Positions 33,685 to 41,823 of a DNA stretch of 52,137 nucleotides are shown one piece after another. The DNA is taken from NCBI GenBank assembly GCA_017557535.1, contig JAFYYM010000038.1, positions 1-52,137 on the forward strand, written 5' to 3'. Each line of letters begins with the position of its first letter. Within the stretch, counting starts at the first letter, position 1. The position numbers and the translations under genes are program-made. Below the pieces are notes generated by a model, which did not search any database, was not told the origin of the DNA, and worked only from the letters and a program-made list of their open reading frames with translations. The DNA is from Bacteroidales bacterium (GTDB lineage Bacteria > Bacteroidota > Bacteroidia > Bacteroidales > UBA932).

Positions 33685-34281
33685 TTATAAACGTTCAATA
33701 AGCCCTGTCGCGAAACCGTCTGCTAACTGAACCAGTGACACAAGTGGTGTTTTCGCCTTGGCAGCGTTCAGGCTCTCCTTATGTTCCGGGCTCTGCATCG
33801 GCAAGTCCCAAGCAGTCATGTGCCAGCGGATAGCGAGCATTTCTTCAGGTTTGAGCTCAAGCCCCCACGAAAGGAGCATGATGACGGATTTCTCTCCGTG
33901 TCCCAAAGGTAGTCCCGTGTTGTAGTCAACCTGGAAGCCGACATACTTCTCCCAGTATCCGTCCGCATTCTTTCTGCTGAGAATACCTTCCTTATATATA
34001 TCCGTTTTGCAGGTGTCATGAAGGAGCGTGCAGATGGCCACGCTGTCAAGAGGTAGCTGCTCCTCTAATTCGGGATGCACCTTAATAGCCTGCTCACGAA
34101 TCAAGGTTGCTGCCTCGTATACATTCATTGAATGCTCAAGAAGACCGCCCTTGCAAGAGAGGTGAAACTTCGACGAAGCAGGAGCATCATAAAAGCCCAA
34201 CTCTTCCAGCTTGGCCAGAACGTTTTCAATACCTTTCCTGTTTGTAGACGAGAGAGTCTCAACGAATAACTGCTTATCCAT
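33685..34281 (-). CDS. HD-domain phosphohydrolase
   Basis: About 198 residues. Contains LLEHSMNVYEAA and, about 40 residues on, TLLHDTCK, the metal-binding H...HD pattern of the HD superfamily, with a further His in GHGEKSVIMLL and RWHMTAWD, as in HD hydrolases acting on nucleotides. The ATG at 34281 was chosen because a TACCTTTG box with an inverted repeat lies just upstream (34321-34314); the open frame runs 32 codons further but those lie in the promoter. First gene of a two-gene operon. Likely substrates are nucleotides or cyclic/alarmone nucleotides; not determinable here. Confidence 0.88.
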   Translation of the reverse strand: MDKQLFVETLSSTNRKGIENVLAKLEELGFYDAPASSKFHLSCKGGLLEHSMNVYEAATLIREQAIKVHPELEEQLPLDSVAICTLLHDTCKTDIYKEGILSRKNADGYWEKYVGFQVDYNTGLPLGHGEKSVIMLLSWGLELKPEEMLAIRWHMTAWDLPMQSPEHKESLNAAKAKTPLVSLVQLADGFATGLIERL

Positions 34282-34313
34282 CTTTCGAAATAGTTCTTGT
34301 TTTCCAGTTTTTA

Positions 34314-34348
34314 CAAAGGTACAACCAAAATGCGAAATGTATATTCGT
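34314..34348 (-). promoter_or_regulatory. HD-gene promoter with ACGAA-N7-TTCGC inverted repeat
   Basis: On the minus strand ACGAA (34348-34344), 7 nt, TTCGC (34336-34332), 10 bp, then TACCTTTG (34321-34314). Spacing is identical to the other copies. Predicted leader about 26 nt. Confidence 0.75.
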
Positions 34349-34447
34349 GGCGAACAATAGAATGCTAGATTATTCATTCTCGTTACTTAACTACATCTCT
34401 CTGCCAAGAGGCCTGCATACGAATACAATTTTCGCCTTATGACAGTA

Positions 34448-34482
34448 GCGAACAAACAGTTCGCCGGAAGGCGGTTCCTTTG
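34448..34482 (+). promoter_or_regulatory. Promoter-like site with GCGAA-N7-TTCGC repeat and TTCCTTTG box
   Basis: GCGAA 34448-34452, TTCGC 34460-34464, 10 bp, then TTCCTTTG at 34475-34482, one mismatch to TAnnTTTG. It would start transcription near 34489, more than 200 nt before the next gene and 170 nt before a second promoter of the same design. Confidence 0.5.
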
Positions 34483-34488
34483 TGGTTG

Positions 34489-34626
34489 GAATCAGGGAGC
34501 AGACCTTTCTCCCTAAGACCCAAACCGATGACAGAACATATACGAAAGACACGAAAACACCTCCCAGCGACCAGGGAAGGGCTTCTCGGATATTATCCGA
34601 GAAAGAATCTTCAAACTATTTTTTGG
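34489..34626 (+). other. Structured intergenic segment, possible small RNA
   Basis: Between the two tandem promoter-like sites. It holds a 5-bp hairpin GGGAG/CTCCC at 34495-34513 and a perfect 9-bp hairpin with a 3-nt loop at 34583-34603 (arm TTCTCGGAT), followed by a T-run at about 34619-34624. No convincing open frame. It may be an untranslated RNA or a long leader. The rest of the 434-nt gap between the HD gene and 34716 is otherwise unremarkable. Confidence 0.3.
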
Positions 34627-34661
34627 GCGAAGCGTCAGTTCGCGGCCCGCGATTATATTTG
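34627..34661 (+). promoter_or_regulatory. Promoter with GCGAA-N7-TTCGC inverted repeat, TATATTTG box
   Basis: GCGAA 34627-34631, TTCGC 34639-34643, 10 bp, TATATTTG 34654-34661. Drives the gene at 34716 with a leader of about 48 nt, and probably the following three genes. Confidence 0.75.
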
Positions 34662-34715
34662 TACCGGGAGATGCTCCCGAATCCACTGCTAACATACACC
34701 CAGAAACCAACTGAT

Positions 34716-35678
34716 ATGGACTTATTCTATAAGGACGCTGTCACAGTCGTCCGTAAAAAAGGTGACGAATACATCCGGGAGGCGATCAATACAGCCCCTG
34801 TCCTCTCTGGCGCTTCCGGTGATCCGGAGTCACTCCGCCACAGTGTGATCGATCGTCTTCGGAAGGATCCGGCAGTCATCCTCGTTCTGGAGGAACAGGG
34901 AGACGGATGCTATGAGGACTTTCGTGCCCCTCACGGTTTCTCTTTCCTGGTCGCCATCCAGATGGAAGGTGACTCTGCCATAGGAAAGCTGACGGCCCGG
35001 TACAAGGGTGCCATAGCCTTGGAATACGAATATGCGACGGATTCGGACGACGAGGATTACAATCTGGTGTCCGACCTCACGGACGATGTCATCGAAATAC
35101 TCACCTGTATTGACGACGGGGACTACTCCTTCATAGACGAGGCCAGTCCCGTCTACGCGGAGCTGAACCCGGACGAGGAAGACGCGGAAGACATTGAGCT
35201 CTACGAGGCAAAACGCATCATGGAGGACGAGGGATTCGAGGTAGAAGTGATCAACACGAACGCCCATATTTCCGGCGCGATGCTCTTTGTCCACGAGAAC
35301 GAGGTCCTGCTCCTGGGGACCCGCCACCTCGACGGCTGTTCCTTCTTTGTCGAGATGAAACGTCTCTTCTCCGGACTCAGGCAGGATGAGGTCGCATCCG
35401 CCGTCGACTCGGTAAGGAAGGACTTGCCGCTCGTGCAGATGCGGCAACTGGCAGACGCCTCATGGTCCTTCCGGATCGAGATGGACATGGACACTAACAG
35501 GAAGAACTTCACGGCCAAGCTGCTTGAGGACATCAGCCAGCTCCGCGAGGCCGTCGGGAAGGTGGAAGCCATCGACGGGATCGGCCCGGAGATCTGGTCC
35601 ATCATGCAGCAGCAGCGCCACCTCTTCATCTACGAGGTGGTCGACGCCTCCGTCCGCATTCAGGATCTTCCGATGTAG
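34716..35678 (+). CDS. Acidic protein of unknown function
   Basis: 320 residues, strongly acidic in the middle (ELNPDEEDAEDIELYEAKRIMEDEGFE). Two halves each look like an alpha/beta domain: about 60-110, and about 150-260 with an EVEVINTNAHISGAMLFVHENEVLLLGTRH stretch. No signal peptide and no family recognised. ATG 34716 follows the promoter at 34627-34661; the open frame is longer upstream but covers that promoter. The gene starts a GC-rich run of four genes ending at the terminator 39023-39084. Its fold is faintly like type III secretion chaperone or YbjN-type proteins, only an impression. Confidence 0.8.
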   Translation: MDLFYKDAVTVVRKKGDEYIREAINTAPVLSGASGDPESLRHSVIDRLRKDPAVILVLEEQGDGCYEDFRAPHGFSFLVAIQMEGDSAIGKLTARYKGAIALEYEYATDSDDEDYNLVSDLTDDVIEILTCIDDGDYSFIDEASPVYAELNPDEEDAEDIELYEAKRIMEDEGFEVEVINTNAHISGAMLFVHENEVLLLGTRHLDGCSFFVEMKRLFSGLRQDEVASAVDSVRKDLPLVQMRQLADASWSFRIEMDMDTNRKNFTAKLLEDISQLREAVGKVEAIDGIGPEIWSIMQQQRHLFIYEVVDASVRIQDLPM

Positions 35679-35731
35679 GCGGGTTACCTTTCAACGAAAC
35701 TGACATTAACCCTATATAAACTTTCACGCAC

Positions 35732-37792
35732 ATGAGAAGACTGCTCCTCATCCTGTCAGCCCTGCTGCTGACGCTCACGGGCACCGATGTCCTCGCCCAG
35801 AAGAAGGACTCAGCGAACGACTACAACCTCCAGAGAGCCTGGGAAGCCCTCCGGGAGGACAACGACGAGGCGAAGGCCTTCGACCTGGTGAACCAACAGC
35901 TGAAGGACACGCCGGACAATGTCCAGGCGCTCCTTCTCCGGGTCCGTCTGCAACACAGGAAGGGGGAGTACGGAGCCGCGCTCCAGGATCTCAACCACGC
36001 TATGAAGGTGAACAAGCCCAAAAAGAGCGAGATAGCCATGTCTACCGTCCACTGGTGGAAGGGTTACGTATACCAGGCTATGCGGGAGAAGAATCTTGCG
36101 GCGGAGTCCTTCAGGAAAGCCTATGAACTGGCGGCGAAGGATAACAAGGAGAATCTACAGAGCATCGCGTTCGATTACGCGCAGTCCCTCTATTATCTGG
36201 ATGACCGGGATGGAGCGGATGCCATCTACCGCAAGATGATAGCCGAGGACGAATCCGATACCGGGGCGATGGTCGGCCTGTCACGCAACATGGTAGACCG
36301 CGGCCAGTACAAAGAAGCAATAGAGATGCTGGACAAGGCTGCCCGTCTCGACTCGGACTATAGTGAGATATACCGATTCCGCATGACGGCCTACAACAGG
36401 CTCGGCGAAAGGAACAAGTCCGTCGATGCCGGGCTGGACTGGTACGACAAGGCCGAGAACGCCAATATGGACACAATCCTCGTCGTACTGGCCAAGAGCC
36501 CGAACTACGCTGTCGCCTCGATAAAGAACAGAGGGAAGAAGAGTGACGAGCCGATCGTCTGGACGATGCTTCTCTGCGATTTCTACGACCATACGCACCA
36601 GTACGCGGAGGCCGTGAAAAGCTATGACGAGATGGAGGAGACCTACGGCCATTATGACCAGATCAACGTCCGGCGCAGCGATGCCTACCGGGAACTGGGA
36701 CTCTATGAGCGGGCCATCGCCGACATCTCGAAGGCGATGGAGAAGGAGGCTGACATCTACAACCTCTGCATGCGGGGCGACTATTACCGGCTGTCGGGCC
36801 AGCTTGACAAGGCCATCGAGGATTTCACGGCGGCGATCGAGGAGGATCCAACCCTCAGCTTCCCTTATTACAGAAGAGGATGGTGCGAGGAGATGGCCGG
36901 TGACCCGAAGAAAGCCATGGAGGATTACAACCTCGGCCTGGAGATGGATGAAGACTACCCTTACCTCTACCTGATGCGTGGCGAGCTTAAGTTGCAGGAA
37001 GGCGACAAGAAAGGCGCGGAGGCTGATTTCGGTGAGGTTCTCCGGCGGGATACCGTCGCAAACGTGAACAGCTGCAGGATGTACGCCCTACATTTCCTGG
37101 GCAAGGACAAGGAGGCTGAGGAATGGATGGACAGGATCATTGCCGATGACCCGAATGAAGCGGGGAACTACTACGACCAGGCATGCCTGTACTCGAGGAT
37201 GGGCCGCCCGGAAGAGTCCGTCAAGGCTCTTCGCACTGCCTTCGAGAAGGGCTACCGCAGCTTCGCGCACATCCGCCAGGACGATGACATGGATTCGGTC
37301 AGGGATCTCCCCGAATTCAAAGCCCTGATGGAGGAGTACGAATCCCGTCATGAGGAATACCTGAAGGAGTTCGAGTTATCGGAGCCCGAAAGGGGAGAGT
37401 CAGTCACGGAGATTGCCTTCCAGAGGAAGTCCGGCGGGACCTTCGAGATCCCCTGCGACATCAACGGCCTCCCGCTCCAGATGATCTTCGATACCGGGGC
37501 ATCCGACGTCACCATCTCCTCGGTCGAGGCGAACTTCATGCTGAAGAACGGCTATCTCTCCGAGAAGGACATCAAGGGGAAGCGGTATTATCAGGTGGCG
37601 AACGGCCAGATCAGCGAAGGGACGGTCATCACGCTCCGGGAAGTGAAGATTGGTGACGCCTCCCTCAGGAACGTCGACGCCTCCGTCGTGAAGAGCCAAA
37701 AGGCTCCGCTCCTCCTTGGCCAAAGCGCCATGGAACGCTTCGGGACGATCACCATCGACAACATCAACAACAAACTCCTCATCAAACACTAG
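35732..37792 (+). CDS. Exported TPR protein with C-terminal retropepsin-like aspartic protease
   Basis: 686 residues. Signal peptide MRRLLLILSALLLTLTGTDVLA. Residues about 30-540 are TPR-type helical pairs (repeated A-x-x-x-Y-x-x-A and DPN/EDP turns). The C-terminal 110 residues form a retropepsin-like aspartic protease: MIFDTGASDVTIS with DTG at 587-589, a flap-like ANGQISEGTVITL, and LLLGQSAMERFGTITID near the end. Such domains act as single-domain dimers in bacterial clan AA proteases. The protein should be periplasmic. A weak -7-like TACCTTTC lies at 35685. It is 53 nt after the acidic gene and 4 nt before the membrane-anchored gene, so an operon is likely. The substrate is unknown. Confidence 0.88.
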   Translation: MRRLLLILSALLLTLTGTDVLAQKKDSANDYNLQRAWEALREDNDEAKAFDLVNQQLKDTPDNVQALLLRVRLQHRKGEYGAALQDLNHAMKVNKPKKSEIAMSTVHWWKGYVYQAMREKNLAAESFRKAYELAAKDNKENLQSIAFDYAQSLYYLDDRDGADAIYRKMIAEDESDTGAMVGLSRNMVDRGQYKEAIEMLDKAARLDSDYSEIYRFRMTAYNRLGERNKSVDAGLDWYDKAENANMDTILVVLAKSPNYAVASIKNRGKKSDEPIVWTMLLCDFYDHTHQYAEAVKSYDEMEETYGHYDQINVRRSDAYRELGLYERAIADISKAMEKEADIYNLCMRGDYYRLSGQLDKAIEDFTAAIEEDPTLSFPYYRRGWCEEMAGDPKKAMEDYNLGLEMDEDYPYLYLMRGELKLQEGDKKGAEADFGEVLRRDTVANVNSCRMYALHFLGKDKEAEEWMDRIIADDPNEAGNYYDQACLYSRMGRPEESVKALRTAFEKGYRSFAHIRQDDDMDSVRDLPEFKALMEEYESRHEEYLKEFELSEPERGESVTEIAFQRKSGGTFEIPCDINGLPLQMIFDTGASDVTISSVEANFMLKNGYLSEKDIKGKRYYQVANGQISEGTVITLREVKIGDASLRNVDASVVKSQKAPLLLGQSAMERFGTITIDNINNKLLIKH

Positions 37793-37796
37793 CCCT

Positions 37797-38522
37797 ATGA
37801 ACGCTTTTGTCATATGCTGCGTAGCCCTGATGGCCGTACTGTTTCTGGTCCAATGGTTCGACGTCCGCACAAGGGAACGCGCCAACAGGGCCAACAAGAC
37901 TCTGGAGGGGAAAGTCGATTCCCTCCAGAAGACGATGGACGGGGCCCTTGTGCGGGTCATGCGTATGGAGGAATCCATGAAGATGGCCAAGCGGGATGAG
38001 GCCGAAAAGGTAGAATCGGACAAGGAAGCCGAAAAGAAGCACCTCTCGATTGAGTCTGTCCGGATCGCCCTCCGGTATAACGGATATTCTCCGGACATTA
38101 ACGGCACGAACCTGGATGACTGGCAGATCGTGAATTTCAAGATTGAAGACACCTTGTTCCGGATCGACACATCCCGGCTTCCTTTCCTTACCCTGGAACT
38201 GGGGTACAGGCTGGATCCGGAAAAGGAAGATGTCGAACTCCTGCGGCGGGCAGCCGCGGAAGTGACAGGGGGCATCTTCATCGCCAAAGTCAACATCCAT
38301 GGGGAAGGGCAGGGCGTCGTGTTCTGTGCGGAATTCATTTGTGACAACTACATCCACCTGCGCGATAACCTAAAACGCTATTTGGAAATCGTCATTGAGG
38401 CTCAGAGGCGCTTCTTCGACACCTATGAGAAGATGAAGACGGAGAAACAGAAAGTGCTGGAGGCGGCCCAGTCTTTCAAGCCTACAATGGGCGAAAACAC
38501 TTCCAAGAAGGCTTTGTCATGA
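37797..38522 (+). CDS. Membrane-anchored coiled-coil protein, unknown
   Basis: 241 residues from ATG 37797. An N-terminal membrane helix (MNAFVICCVALMAVLFLVQWF), then a coiled coil (about 28-80, rich in E/K/R), then an unrecognised globular domain with LRYNGYSPDINGTNLDDWQIVNFKIED. The open frame is longer upstream but overlaps the protease gene. The stop overlaps the next start as ATGA, indicating coupled translation. N-in or N-out topology cannot be told. Possibly a scaffold working with the 164-residue protein that follows. Confidence 0.8.
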   Translation: MNAFVICCVALMAVLFLVQWFDVRTRERANRANKTLEGKVDSLQKTMDGALVRVMRMEESMKMAKRDEAEKVESDKEAEKKHLSIESVRIALRYNGYSPDINGTNLDDWQIVNFKIEDTLFRIDTSRLPFLTLELGYRLDPEKEDVELLRRAAAEVTGGIFIAKVNIHGEGQGVVFCAEFICDNYIHLRDNLKRYLEIVIEAQRRFFDTYEKMKTEKQKVLEAAQSFKPTMGENTSKKALS

Positions 38523-39013
38523 TGGGGATTCAGTCATCAAAGGAGATTGGTTTCGCTCTCATGCAGGCCGGCCTGTCTCCGTTCTCGCTGGACACGGACA
38601 TGTTCCAGATTGTCCATATGGGGGAGAACTTCATCGTCTATACCGACAGACTGCCGGAAGTCTATATCGAAAAGAGAGTTCCGCTTGACCTGTTCGAGTA
38701 CAAGAGGGAGAACTGGATCGTGTGTTTCGCGATGGACCGGGTCAACCTCCGCAGGACAACTGTCGTGGTGTTCCGTGGGGAAGCCCTGGACACGGTCACG
38801 TTCAGGATATGCATCAGGCCCGGAGCAATAGAAGAGTTCCGCGCTGAACTCGACTCATGTTTCACCAGAATCGAACAGGCCATCGATGCTTTCGGCCAGG
38901 CCTGTGAGGTCGCAGTCAGGGATGATGACAAGGATACTATGTCGGAATTGATGGAAGGTCTTTCCGACCCTTCCGCGGCCAGCATCTGGCTCCATGGGAA
39001 GATAAGCTCATAA
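38519..39013 (+). CDS. Protein of unknown function
   Basis: 164 residues beginning MMGIQSSKEIGFALMQAGLSPFS; the second ATG (38522) is equally possible. Soluble, mostly beta in the first two thirds (TVVVFRGEALDTVTFRICI), then helical. The start overlaps the preceding stop by 4 nt. Not recognised. The preceding 241-residue protein also carries a domain with IRL/DTLFRID beta strands, so the two may form a complex. Last gene before a strong terminator. Confidence 0.75.
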   Translation: MMGIQSSKEIGFALMQAGLSPFSLDTDMFQIVHMGENFIVYTDRLPEVYIEKRVPLDLFEYKRENWIVCFAMDRVNLRRTTVVVFRGEALDTVTFRICIRPGAIEEFRAELDSCFTRIEQAIDAFGQACEVAVRDDDKDTMSELMEGLSDPSAASIWLHGKISS

Positions 39014-39022
39014 CCAAACCAT

Positions 39023-39084
39023 AACGGCAACCACGGCCCGCCTCCTGTGAGGCGTGAAAGGCAGAGGGCGGGCCAGCCGTTTTT
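39023..39084 (+). terminator. Rho-independent terminator
   Basis: An outer AACGGC/GCCGTT stem encloses GGCCCGCC/GGCGGGCC, and the downstream arm runs into five T residues (39080-39084). It lies 10 nt after the stop codon at 39013, closing the GC-rich operon 34716-39013. The next gene starts only 13 nt later, so read-through or an unseen promoter must serve it. Confidence 0.8.
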
Positions 39085-39096
39085 GAACCTATCAAT

Positions 39097-40269
39097 ATGA
39101 AACGCATGAAAATCCTTATCACAATACTGGCCATCCTGCTTCTCATTATCGTCGCGAAGGCGATATGGGTTGTAACCATGACAAGAAACCAGGGCTCGTT
39201 CGAATCGGAGAAGAAAGAGATTCTCCAGAGAAGGAACTATCTTATTGAAAAGGTCATCACCTCGCCTAAGAATCTGATTGATGAGATGCCGTCCGCCATT
39301 GGCGCCCACTATCAGGGAGAATGGGCAATCTACTCGACATCGATGCTGTCCACGGCATTGGTGAACACCGCGATCATTTATCCGGAAACCAGGGAAGAGG
39401 CTGTCACTGCTATAGACAGCCTGATCCGGATAACCATGTCTCCTGAACTGCGGTGGTATGACGCATCCTCATGGGGAGAAGATCCGCTCGAAACCCTCAA
39501 AGGGAACAACAGCCACATCTCCTACATCAGTCTTCTTGCGTGGATGATCAGCGGATACAAAACGATTGGAGGAGATGGACGGTACGACAGCCTTTTCGAC
39601 TCTCTTTGCGAGGCCATGGCGAGAAGACTGAAGAGCAGCCAAAATTTCAATGTTACCACTTTCCCGGGATCCACTGTATTTATTCCTGATGTCCTCGTCG
39701 CCATTGTCGCCCTTTCAAACTACGCCAAGCTGAACGGAGGCAAGTACAGGGATGTAGTGGATGGCTGGCTGGCAAACATGAAAGCTAACCATATGGACCC
39801 AAAGACAGGATTGATTGCATCAGTCCTCAGCGACAGCCAGCGCAAAGGAAAGGGACGCGCCTTGATGGGGTCTTACACCTCCCTTAGCGTATACTACCTC
39901 ACATTCGTCGATGAGGAGTTTGCCGGAGAGCAGTATGAACTGCTGAAGAAGTCATTTTACAAGAAAGGCCTGTTCACCGGTCTACGGGAGAAGACCAGGG
40001 GTTCCAAGGGGAGATACTATATGTTCGACTCGGGGCCTGTCATCTTCGGCCTTAGTCCCAGTGGGACGGCTTTCGGGATTGGCGGAGCAACTTTTTTCGG
40101 AGACGATAGGACAAGGGCTCATTTCCTGCGGACAGGGGAGTGGGCAGGATTCACGGTTGCAGGAAAAGATTCCCGCCATTACCTCCTTGCCAATGTCGCA
40201 CTCGTTGGTGAAGCTATCACGCTTGCCATGCGAACGGCCATCCCCTGGTATGACGAACAGACAGATTAA
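39097..40269 (+). CDS. Membrane-anchored protein, possible alpha/alpha-toroid enzyme
   Basis: 390 residues. N-terminal hydrophobic helix (ILITILAILLLIIVAKAIWVV), either an uncleaved signal anchor or a signal peptide, so the bulk is outside the cytoplasm. The rest shows repeated helical pairs with aromatic and Gly-rich loops (MLSTALVNTAIIYPET, SHISYISLLAWMISGYKTIGGD, GSYTSLSVYYLTFVDEEFAGEQYELLKKSF) reminiscent of (alpha/alpha)6-toroid glycosidases, lyases or linalool dehydratase-like proteins. I cannot name catalytic residues. It is 14 nt upstream of the dnaB-like gene on the same strand, an odd pairing. Confidence 0.75.
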   Translation: MKRMKILITILAILLLIIVAKAIWVVTMTRNQGSFESEKKEILQRRNYLIEKVITSPKNLIDEMPSAIGAHYQGEWAIYSTSMLSTALVNTAIIYPETREEAVTAIDSLIRITMSPELRWYDASSWGEDPLETLKGNNSHISYISLLAWMISGYKTIGGDGRYDSLFDSLCEAMARRLKSSQNFNVTTFPGSTVFIPDVLVAIVALSNYAKLNGGKYRDVVDGWLANMKANHMDPKTGLIASVLSDSQRKGKGRALMGSYTSLSVYYLTFVDEEFAGEQYELLKKSFYKKGLFTGLREKTRGSKGRYYMFDSGPVIFGLSPSGTAFGIGGATFFGDDRTRAHFLRTGEWAGFTVAGKDSRHYLLANVALVGEAITLAMRTAIPWYDEQTD

Positions 40270-40283
40270 AACTCAAGACAAAA

Positions 40284-41810
40284 ATGGCAAAGGATTATAA
40301 AGGAAAGAGGAAACAGGAGGTTGATTATGTTACTGACGCTGCGCATGAGACGGGCAATCGTCCGCCTCATGCGCCGGAGATTGAGGAAGCAGTCGTCGGT
40401 GCCATGATGGTCGACAGCGAATGTGTTTATCCGGCGATAGAGGCACTGACTGAAAAAAGCTTCTATACGCCTAAAATACGTCTCATCTTCAAGGCAATCC
40501 TGACCTTGTTCAACAAACGGTCGGCAATTGATATAATGACTGTCTCCGAGCAGCTCCGTGAAGATGGGGTTCTCGATGAGGTTGGAGGACCGACTAAACT
40601 CGCAAGCCTGACTACAAATGTTGGATCCGCCGCCAATATAGAATACTACATAAAGATACTCCAGCAGAAGACAATCCAACGAGACCTGATAGCTGCTGGG
40701 TACGGGATTCTGAAGAAAGCATTCGATGAGACCTATGATGTGGATAGGTTAATGGACGAATCCCAGACAGAAGTATACAATGCGATTCAGGGGAATATGC
40801 GTAGCGCTTATACAGACTTGAGTGTAGCCCTGAACCTCGCGCTTGATCGTATCCAGCGCTCCCAACAGTCTACGGGACTGACAGGCATTCCATCCGGGTT
40901 CCCTACGCTGGACAAGATCACAATGGGCTGGCAGGAAGGAAACCTTATTGTCATTGGAGCACGCCCCGGTCACGGAAAGACGGCGATCGCGCTTAACATG
41001 GCAAGGTGCGCGGCGGTTGACCACGGTATTCCTACGGCTTTCTTCACGCTTGAGATGACATCACTGGAACTTGCCGATCGCATCATCGGGACAGAGACCG
41101 GTTTGTCTTCTGACAAAAGAAAAGGCAGGGTGAAGATGAAGGATGACGAGTGGGAACAGCTGGAACGCGGTCTTGCAAGGGCGGCAAAAGCGCCGTTATA
41201 TATAGATGAAACTCCGGGACTTACTATTTCGGAATTCACATCCAAGATCAAGCGGATGAAGGCAGAAAAGGATATCAAGATTGCTTTTGTCGACTATCTC
41301 CAGCTCATGCATGTCTCTGCTGCATTTGCACAATACAGGGCGCTTGAGATAGGGGAGATATCGCGCCAATTGAAGGAGACTGCCAAAGAACTGAAGATAC
41401 CCATTATTGCACTGGCCCAGCTGAACCGAAACCTCACTACCAGAATTGGCACGAGCAACGGGAGACCGAGACTGAGTGACCTCAAGGACTCCGGATCGAT
41501 CGAGCAGGATGCAGACATGGTTCTTTTCATTCATCGACCTGCTCTCCTCGGCTTGTCGGAGAGCAATGAAGACCAGGCTGAACTGATTATCGAGAAAAAC
41601 CGTTCCGGCGAGACCGCTATCATCAAGATGACTTTCAGCGGTGACCAGGTGAAGTTCACGGATAATGCCGTTTCGCTTCAGAGCTATGCCGACGCCATTG
41701 CCGAAAAACAGATGTCTGGGCCTTCAGAGGCACCTGCCTGGGATGTGGTATCCGGAGTCGTAGGAGGCTACAATCCATTTGACACGTTCGAGGGAAATCA
41801 ACAGTTTTAA
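40284..41810 (+). CDS. dnaB: DnaB-family replicative helicase, divergent paralogue
   Basis: 508 residues. DnaB N-terminal helical domain (PEIEEAVVGAMMVDSECVYPAIEAL), RecA-like domain with Walker A GARPGHGKTAIAL, Walker B IAFVDYLQLM, ALAQLNR, and the arginine-finger region DLKDSGSIEQDADMVLFIHR. Length is normal and all motifs are intact, so it should be an active hexameric helicase. It departs at several conserved positions from the Bacteroidota chromosomal DnaB as I remember it (for example DLKDSGSIEQ where DLRESGAIEQ is usual), and it sits in an accessory setting 13 nt before an mreB-like gene. It is more likely a second copy, from a mobile element or phage, than the housekeeping helicase. 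Confidence 0.9.
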   Translation: MAKDYKGKRKQEVDYVTDAAHETGNRPPHAPEIEEAVVGAMMVDSECVYPAIEALTEKSFYTPKIRLIFKAILTLFNKRSAIDIMTVSEQLREDGVLDEVGGPTKLASLTTNVGSAANIEYYIKILQQKTIQRDLIAAGYGILKKAFDETYDVDRLMDESQTEVYNAIQGNMRSAYTDLSVALNLALDRIQRSQQSTGLTGIPSGFPTLDKITMGWQEGNLIVIGARPGHGKTAIALNMARCAAVDHGIPTAFFTLEMTSLELADRIIGTETGLSSDKRKGRVKMKDDEWEQLERGLARAAKAPLYIDETPGLTISEFTSKIKRMKAEKDIKIAFVDYLQLMHVSAAFAQYRALEIGEISRQLKETAKELKIPIIALAQLNRNLTTRIGTSNGRPRLSDLKDSGSIEQDADMVLFIHRPALLGLSESNEDQAELIIEKNRSGETAIIKMTFSGDQVKFTDNAVSLQSYADAIAEKQMSGPSEAPAWDVVSGVVGGYNPFDTFEGNQQF

Positions 41811-41823
41811 CAGAGGGATAAAT

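Noticed and set aside
34716-35678. Type III secretion chaperone-like or YbjN-like fold for the acidic protein
   Set aside because: Only a vague secondary-structure impression; no motif supports it.
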